Positions 7,562 to 10,047 of a stretch of 10,047 nucleotides of DNA are shown in pieces. Source of the DNA: Spirochaetota bacterium (GTDB lineage: Bacteria > Spirochaetota > JAHITG01); contig JAHITG010000220.1 of NCBI GenBank assembly GCA_018817865.1, positions 1-10,047 on the forward strand, read 5' to 3'. The translations under genes and the position numbers were made by a program. The notes beneath the pieces are model-generated. The model was not told where the DNA came from. It was given only the letters and a program-made list of their open reading frames with translations, and did no database searches. Each line of letters begins with the position of its first letter. Position 1 is the stretch's first letter.

Positions 7562-7581
7562 CAATGTCATGCACCGCCCCC
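7562..7581. repeat. Degenerate third copy of the inverted-repeat arm
   Basis: CAATGTCATGCACCGCCCCC (7562-7581) matches the right arm of the palindrome at 7533-7552 in 17 of 20 positions and has the same orientation, offset by 29 nt. It has no inverted partner of its own in the window. This makes the region a small cluster of one repeat family rather than a single hairpin. Confidence 0.8.
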
Positions 7582-7595
7582 TTAAAAATAAATCG

Positions 7596-7623
7596 GGAAC
7601 TTTTTTTCATTTTTTTAGTCTAA
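7596..7623 (+). promoter_or_regulatory. ECF (sigma-E-like) promoter for the ARPP-1-like gene
   Basis: GGAACTT (7596-7602) is followed by a 16-nt T-rich spacer and TCTAA (7619-7623; GTCTAA from 7618). This matches the known extracytoplasmic-function sigma pattern GGAACTT-N15/16-TCTRA very closely. No comparable TTGACA/TATAAT pair is seen ahead of the gene. Transcription would begin near 7630, giving a leader of about 38 nt to the ATG at 7668. The sigma factor itself is not in the window. Confidence 0.65.
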
Positions 7624-7655
7624 TGGATCAGGATGTAAAGAAATTCATGTTTTTC

Positions 7656-7661
7656 AGGAGG
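7656..7661 (+). promoter_or_regulatory. Shine-Dalgarno site deciding the ARPP-1 gene start
   Basis: AGGAGG lies 6 nt before the ATG at 7668. It fixes that start over upstream in-frame ATGs, including one at 7623 that sits inside the putative -10 element. Confidence 0.9.
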
Positions 7662-7667
7662 ATAGTC

Positions 7668-8672
7668 ATGAATAGAATTAAATTTTTATGTAGTATTTTT
7701 CTTTTTTGTTTTTTCCGTCTTTCAGTCTATGCGGCCCCTGACGGATATATGATATCCGGACCTTTTTCTTATAAAAATTTATCTGTTTTTCTTCTTCATG
7801 GGGAAGACACAGTTAAGAATAAAACAATTATTACTTTAGAGGAAGCAATGGAGCAGAAAAAGATAATTGTTTATGAAACTGAGAGTGTGAATCAGATCAC
7901 TGTTAACAACGTCTCAGGTAATGTCTATATTTATATCCAATCAGGTGATATTGTTAAAGGAGGAAAACAGGACAGGGTTCTTCAGTATGATTACATTATC
8001 CCTCCGAGATCAGGAAAGATACCTGTCAAATCCTTTTGTGTTGAACAGGACCGCTGGAACAGAAGGGGGGGAGAAGAGGAGAAGACATTCAGCAGGTCAG
8101 AAAAACAGCTTTCTTCAAAGAAACTGAAGATCGCGGCTAAAAGCAAGTCATCCCAACAGGAGGTCTGGAGCGAGGTTTCAAAATTTCAGGACACTTTAGG
8201 TGATAATATGGGTGCAGGTGTTAGAGATCGGGATTCCGAATCAAGCCTTCAATTAACATTAGAGAATAAAAAAGTAAAAAAGGAATCAAAAAAATACATA
8301 ACGGAATTATCAGAAATAGCTTATAAGAGAAAAAATATTATAGGTTATATCTTTGCAATCAACGGTGAGATCAACAGTGCCGATATTTATTCTCAAGCAG
8401 CACTTTTCAGGAAGCTTTGGCCAAAACTTCTTGAATCATCATCTATAGAAGCAATCTCTGAATACAAAAATAATAGAAAGTTTAAAAATGTAACACGACA
8501 GGATGTTTCAAACTGGTTTGCAGAGCTTTCAAAAAGAGGAAAACGAATAAAAAAAGGAATTAATAAATATATTGATCTCGATGTAAAGGAATCTGAAGAT
8601 AATATTATGTTTGAAACATATGAAAAAGGTGAATCAGATAAATGGATCCACAGGAATTATATTAAGAAGTAA
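7668..8672 (+). CDS. Secreted ARPP-1 / DUF6569-like protein, 334 aa
   Basis: The start at 7668 is set by a consensus AGGAGG and gives a classical signal peptide: basic MNRIK, hydrophobic 6-20, cleavage near VYA-A (about residue 22). The product is therefore probably periplasmic or exported. The core matches what I recall of the ARPP-1 family (DUF6569): TLEEAMEQKKIIVYE (56-70), GDIVKGGKQDRV (93-104), PPRSGKIPVKSFCVEQDRW (112-130) and QQEVWSEV (163-170). A C-terminal part GYIFAINGEINSADIYSQ (226-243) is also family-like. No catalytic mechanism is established that I know of; the invariant-looking GGKQDR and CVE..RW blocks suggest a binding or active site. It is the only plus-strand gene, is AT-richer in feel and Lys-rich, and stands alone behind an ECF-type promoter, which suggests envelope-stress control. 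Family call moderately firm; function unknown. Confidence 0.8.
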   Translation: MNRIKFLCSIFLFCFFRLSVYAAPDGYMISGPFSYKNLSVFLLHGEDTVKNKTIITLEEAMEQKKIIVYETESVNQITVNNVSGNVYIYIQSGDIVKGGKQDRVLQYDYIIPPRSGKIPVKSFCVEQDRWNRRGGEEEKTFSRSEKQLSSKKLKIAAKSKSSQQEVWSEVSKFQDTLGDNMGAGVRDRDSESSLQLTLENKKVKKESKKYITELSEIAYKRKNIIGYIFAINGEINSADIYSQAALFRKLWPKLLESSSIEAISEYKNNRKFKNVTRQDVSNWFAELSKRGKRIKKGINKYIDLDVKESEDNIMFETYEKGESDKWIHRNYIKK

Positions 8673-8762
8673 AGCTTCATATAAAAAGCACTGAAGAATA
8701 TAATTGATACCGCATATAAGAATGCCTAATTTAAAAAGATGACAATCCGTTACCTTTCTATT

Positions 8763-8799
8763 AAAAAAGGCAGACACCCTTTTTCAAGGGGCCTGCCTT
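8763..8799 (-). terminator. Intrinsic terminator after the FecR-domain gene
   Basis: On the minus strand AAGGCAG (8799-8793) pairs with CTGCCTT (8773-8767). An inner CCCTT/AAGGG pair tightens the hairpin, and a run of Ts follows directly (through 8763). It lies about 32 nt past the stop at 8831. On the plus strand the hairpin is followed by CTCTATCATTTTC, a poor U-tract, so it mainly serves the minus strand. The rest of 8673-8830 shows no gene; a weak 5-bp hairpin at 8675-8696 after the ARPP-1 gene lacks a U-tract. Confidence 0.85.
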
Positions 8800-8830
8800 C
8801 TCTATCATTTTCAATATTCTTCGCTATTCT

Positions 8831-9784
8831 TTACCAGCCGGATTCATCATCAAGATATTTTCCTTCGGATTTTTTAGTGGAACTTTTCAGTTTCTTGATA
8901 GCCTCTTTTTTGGCTTCGATCTTCTGTTTTTCTATGGCTTCTTCAGTTTTACTGAGGTCTTCCTTTCCTGATTTCACTTCAGCCTTGGTCTTCAGATCCG
9001 ACTTCATCACATCTTCGATCCTCGGCTCAGCCTTCTTGATCTCTTCAGATATCTCCCTTAGTTTCAATTCTTTGATCTCACTGTAATCTTTGATCGAAGA
9101 AATCTCATCCAGCGATATCCTGGTGATCCTTTCAACTTTGATATTTCTGAAATCATCATTATTTAAAGTCGCTTCTTTTAAAGAAGAGATCATCAGTTTC
9201 TGGCTGTTATTCTTTGGATTGATCAATTCTACTTTTCCGGTCAAAACGGCGATCTTTGTAACAACTTCCTCTTTCTTCTTGAGCTTAACGAAATAGGGGA
9301 AAGCACTGGTATCTTTCTGATTGACAGAAACCATGAATGACGTTCCACGGACACCGGCAACAGCCGTCGGGGTCTCCACTTCAAAAGAAGAACCTCTCTT
9401 TAATTTCTGCAGGCCCAGCACGATCTTTCCTGCTGTCACCTTGATCCTTGCTTTATTATTGTCACCATCCACTCTTATAAGGTCTTTTAAGGAAACATTG
9501 GAATTCTGTTTGATCTTGAACAGACCTCTATCCGCGATAACAATGTTGACAGCTGAATTTTTACCCGTAATGATCACATCATTGGGAAGGATCCGTTTCC
9601 CGATCTTAACCCTGATCTTGGCTGGATCATCTTCACGCAAAATATAGGCACTTCCCTTCACAAGAGTAACCTTTGCTTTCAGGATATTCTCTGAAACATT
9701 CAGTTCCTCGTCTTTTTGAGAACAGCTTATGAAGGCCATTGAGGCTGCTACAAGCATTACAACACAAATCTTTAAAACCTTCAT
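8831..9784 (-). CDS. FecR-domain lipoprotein, 317 aa
   Basis: The signal peptide ends in the relaxed lipobox F-I-S-C (Cys21), so the protein is probably lipid-anchored in the envelope. Residues about 60-190 form a FecR domain: IGKRILPNDVIITGKNSAVNI, IADRGLFKIKQNSNV, and the hallmark VETPTAVAGVRGTSFMV (136-152). The last 80 residues (about 235-310) are a highly charged Lys/Glu helix, perhaps a coiled coil, ending LDDESGW. Unlike true FecR anti-sigma regulators, it has no cytoplasmic sigma-binding domain or mid-chain membrane helix, so FecR here is better read as a beta-rich periplasmic module. The start at 9784 is fixed by AAGGAGG (9793-9799). A longer in-frame start at 9823 would translate that site and overlap the preceding gene. 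It lies 25 nt after that gene in one operon, ended by the hairpin at 8763-8799. Confidence 0.9.
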   Translation of the reverse strand: MKVLKICVVMLVAASMAFISCSQKDEELNVSENILKAKVTLVKGSAYILREDDPAKIRVKIGKRILPNDVIITGKNSAVNIVIADRGLFKIKQNSNVSLKDLIRVDGDNNKARIKVTAGKIVLGLQKLKRGSSFEVETPTAVAGVRGTSFMVSVNQKDTSAFPYFVKLKKKEEVVTKIAVLTGKVELINPKNNSQKLMISSLKEATLNNDDFRNIKVERITRISLDEISSIKDYSEIKELKLREISEEIKKAEPRIEDVMKSDLKTKAEVKSGKEDLSKTEEAIEKQKIEAKKEAIKKLKSSTKKSEGKYLDDESGW

Positions 9785-9792
9785 TTGAGTCA

Positions 9793-9799
9793 CCTCCTT
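9793..9799 (-). promoter_or_regulatory. Shine-Dalgarno site deciding the FecR-domain gene start
   Basis: On the minus strand AAGGAGG, extended to AAGGAGGTG, lies 8 nt before the ATG at 9784. It is close to the full anti-16S consensus and rules out the upstream in-frame ATG at 9823. Confidence 0.92.
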
Positions 9800-9809
9800 A
9801 TCTAAATTT

Positions 9810-10047
9810 TTATTTATCCTCATAAACCCATGCTATGATCTTCCATTTATTCCTGTCTTTCTTTAAATAGATCCTTTCCCGTCCCTGATAGAAAAGGGAT
9901 TTCAGATCTTTATTAATAGTAATCGCACGGTATTTTATATTATTCTCAATCAGTGCTTTATTTCCTTTAACTATAACCTTCTTTTTTTCAGGTTTATACT
10001 GGATATCAGAATAATTCTCAAACAGGGTTTTTATATTTCCTCTTAAC
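9810..10047 (-). CDS. C-terminal 78 residues of an NTF2/SnoaL-like protein (5' end outside window)
   Basis: An open frame enters from the right edge and stops at TAA 9810-9812. The readable part is about 78 residues and includes IKTLFENYSDIQYKPEK, VIVKGNKALIENNIKYRA and GRERIYLKKDRNKWKIIAW, ending VYEDK. The alternating strand pattern and the late RIYLKK..NKWKIIAW segment are typical of the last strands of NTF2/SnoaL-like (DUF4440-type) domains, where a hydrophobic pocket binds a ligand or partner. No catalytic residue can be assigned. The gene ends 25 nt before the FecR-domain lipoprotein, with that gene's Shine-Dalgarno in the gap, so the two are co-transcribed. The fold is an inference from pattern; the stop and frame are certain. 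Confidence 0.7.
   Translation of the reverse strand, partial: LRGNIKTLFENYSDIQYKPEKKKVIVKGNKALIENNIKYRAITINKDLKSLFYQGRERIYLKKDRNKWKIIAWVYEDK

Noticed and set aside
7515..7667. Upstream in-frame extension of the ARPP-1-like gene from an ATG at 7515
   Set aside because: It would translate half of the inverted repeat and the ECF-type promoter, has no ribosome-binding site, and hides an obvious signal peptide that starts at 7668 after AGGAGG.
8675..8696. Hairpin CTTCA/TGAAG just after the ARPP-1-like gene as a terminator
   Set aside because: Only 5 bp with a 12-nt loop and no U-tract; too weak to call.
8739..9647. Plus-strand open frames opposite the FecR-domain gene
   Set aside because: Antisense to a well-supported lipoprotein; their hydrophobic Ser/Phe-rich composition is what the complement of Lys/Glu-rich coding DNA produces.
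9785..9823. Longer start of the FecR-domain gene at 9823
   Set aside because: The added 13 codons include the AAGGAGG site itself and overlap the 3' end of the preceding gene; the lipoprotein signal starts cleanly at 9784.

Overview
The window reads as a chromosomal segment of a diderm (Gram-negative type) bacterium of moderate-to-low GC. Two gene products carry lipoprotein signal peptides with relaxed lipoboxes (both end F-I-S-C) and one is a FecR-domain protein. Relaxed lipoboxes of this kind occur in spirochaetes and in several uncultured candidate phyla, but no marker here fixes the taxon. Nearly every base is coding or readable as a control region, and there is no phage, integrase or CRISPR.

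Layout, right to left on the minus strand from 7464: a strong sigma70-like promoter (TTGACA, 16 bp, TATATT) drives tRNA-Gly(GCC). Immediately downstream, apparently in the same transcript, come trigger factor (tig), clpP, clpX and lon. These are followed by an Fn3-like lipoprotein and an ATP-grasp enzyme that runs off the left edge. The junctions are very tight: ATGA overlaps at tig/clpP and clpX/lon, 25 nt between clpP and clpX, a 32-nt overlap from lon into the lipoprotein gene, and 13 nt before the ATP-grasp gene. Tig folds nascent chains on the ribosome, ClpXP and Lon degrade unfolded or tagged proteins, and the two distal genes are non-canonical passengers.

The divergent region 7419-7667 holds the tRNA/tig promoter, a perfect 28-bp inverted repeat (7474-7501 / 7525-7552) with a third, degenerate copy at 7562-7581, and a good ECF-type (sigma-E-like) promoter, GGAACTT-N16-TCTAA. 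That promoter reads rightward into a single gene for a secreted ARPP-1/DUF6569-like protein (7668-8672), with a consensus AGGAGG ribosome-binding site.

The right end holds a minus-strand operon: the 3' end of a gene whose product has an NTF2/SnoaL-like C-terminus (stop at 9810), then a FecR-domain lipoprotein (8831-9784), closed by an intrinsic terminator at 8763-8799. This operon converges on the ARPP-1 gene. Three natural start-site corrections matter. tig starts at 7332; an upstream extension would translate the tRNA. The ARPP-1 gene starts at 7668, because extension would run through the inverted repeat and the promoter. The FecR gene starts at 9784, because extension would translate its own Shine-Dalgarno site.

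No wholly new system is evident. The most notable observations are the ECF-type promoter on the ARPP-1 gene, the palindromic repeat cluster between two promoters, and the tRNA-led protease operon whose tig start lacks a Shine-Dalgarno sequence.
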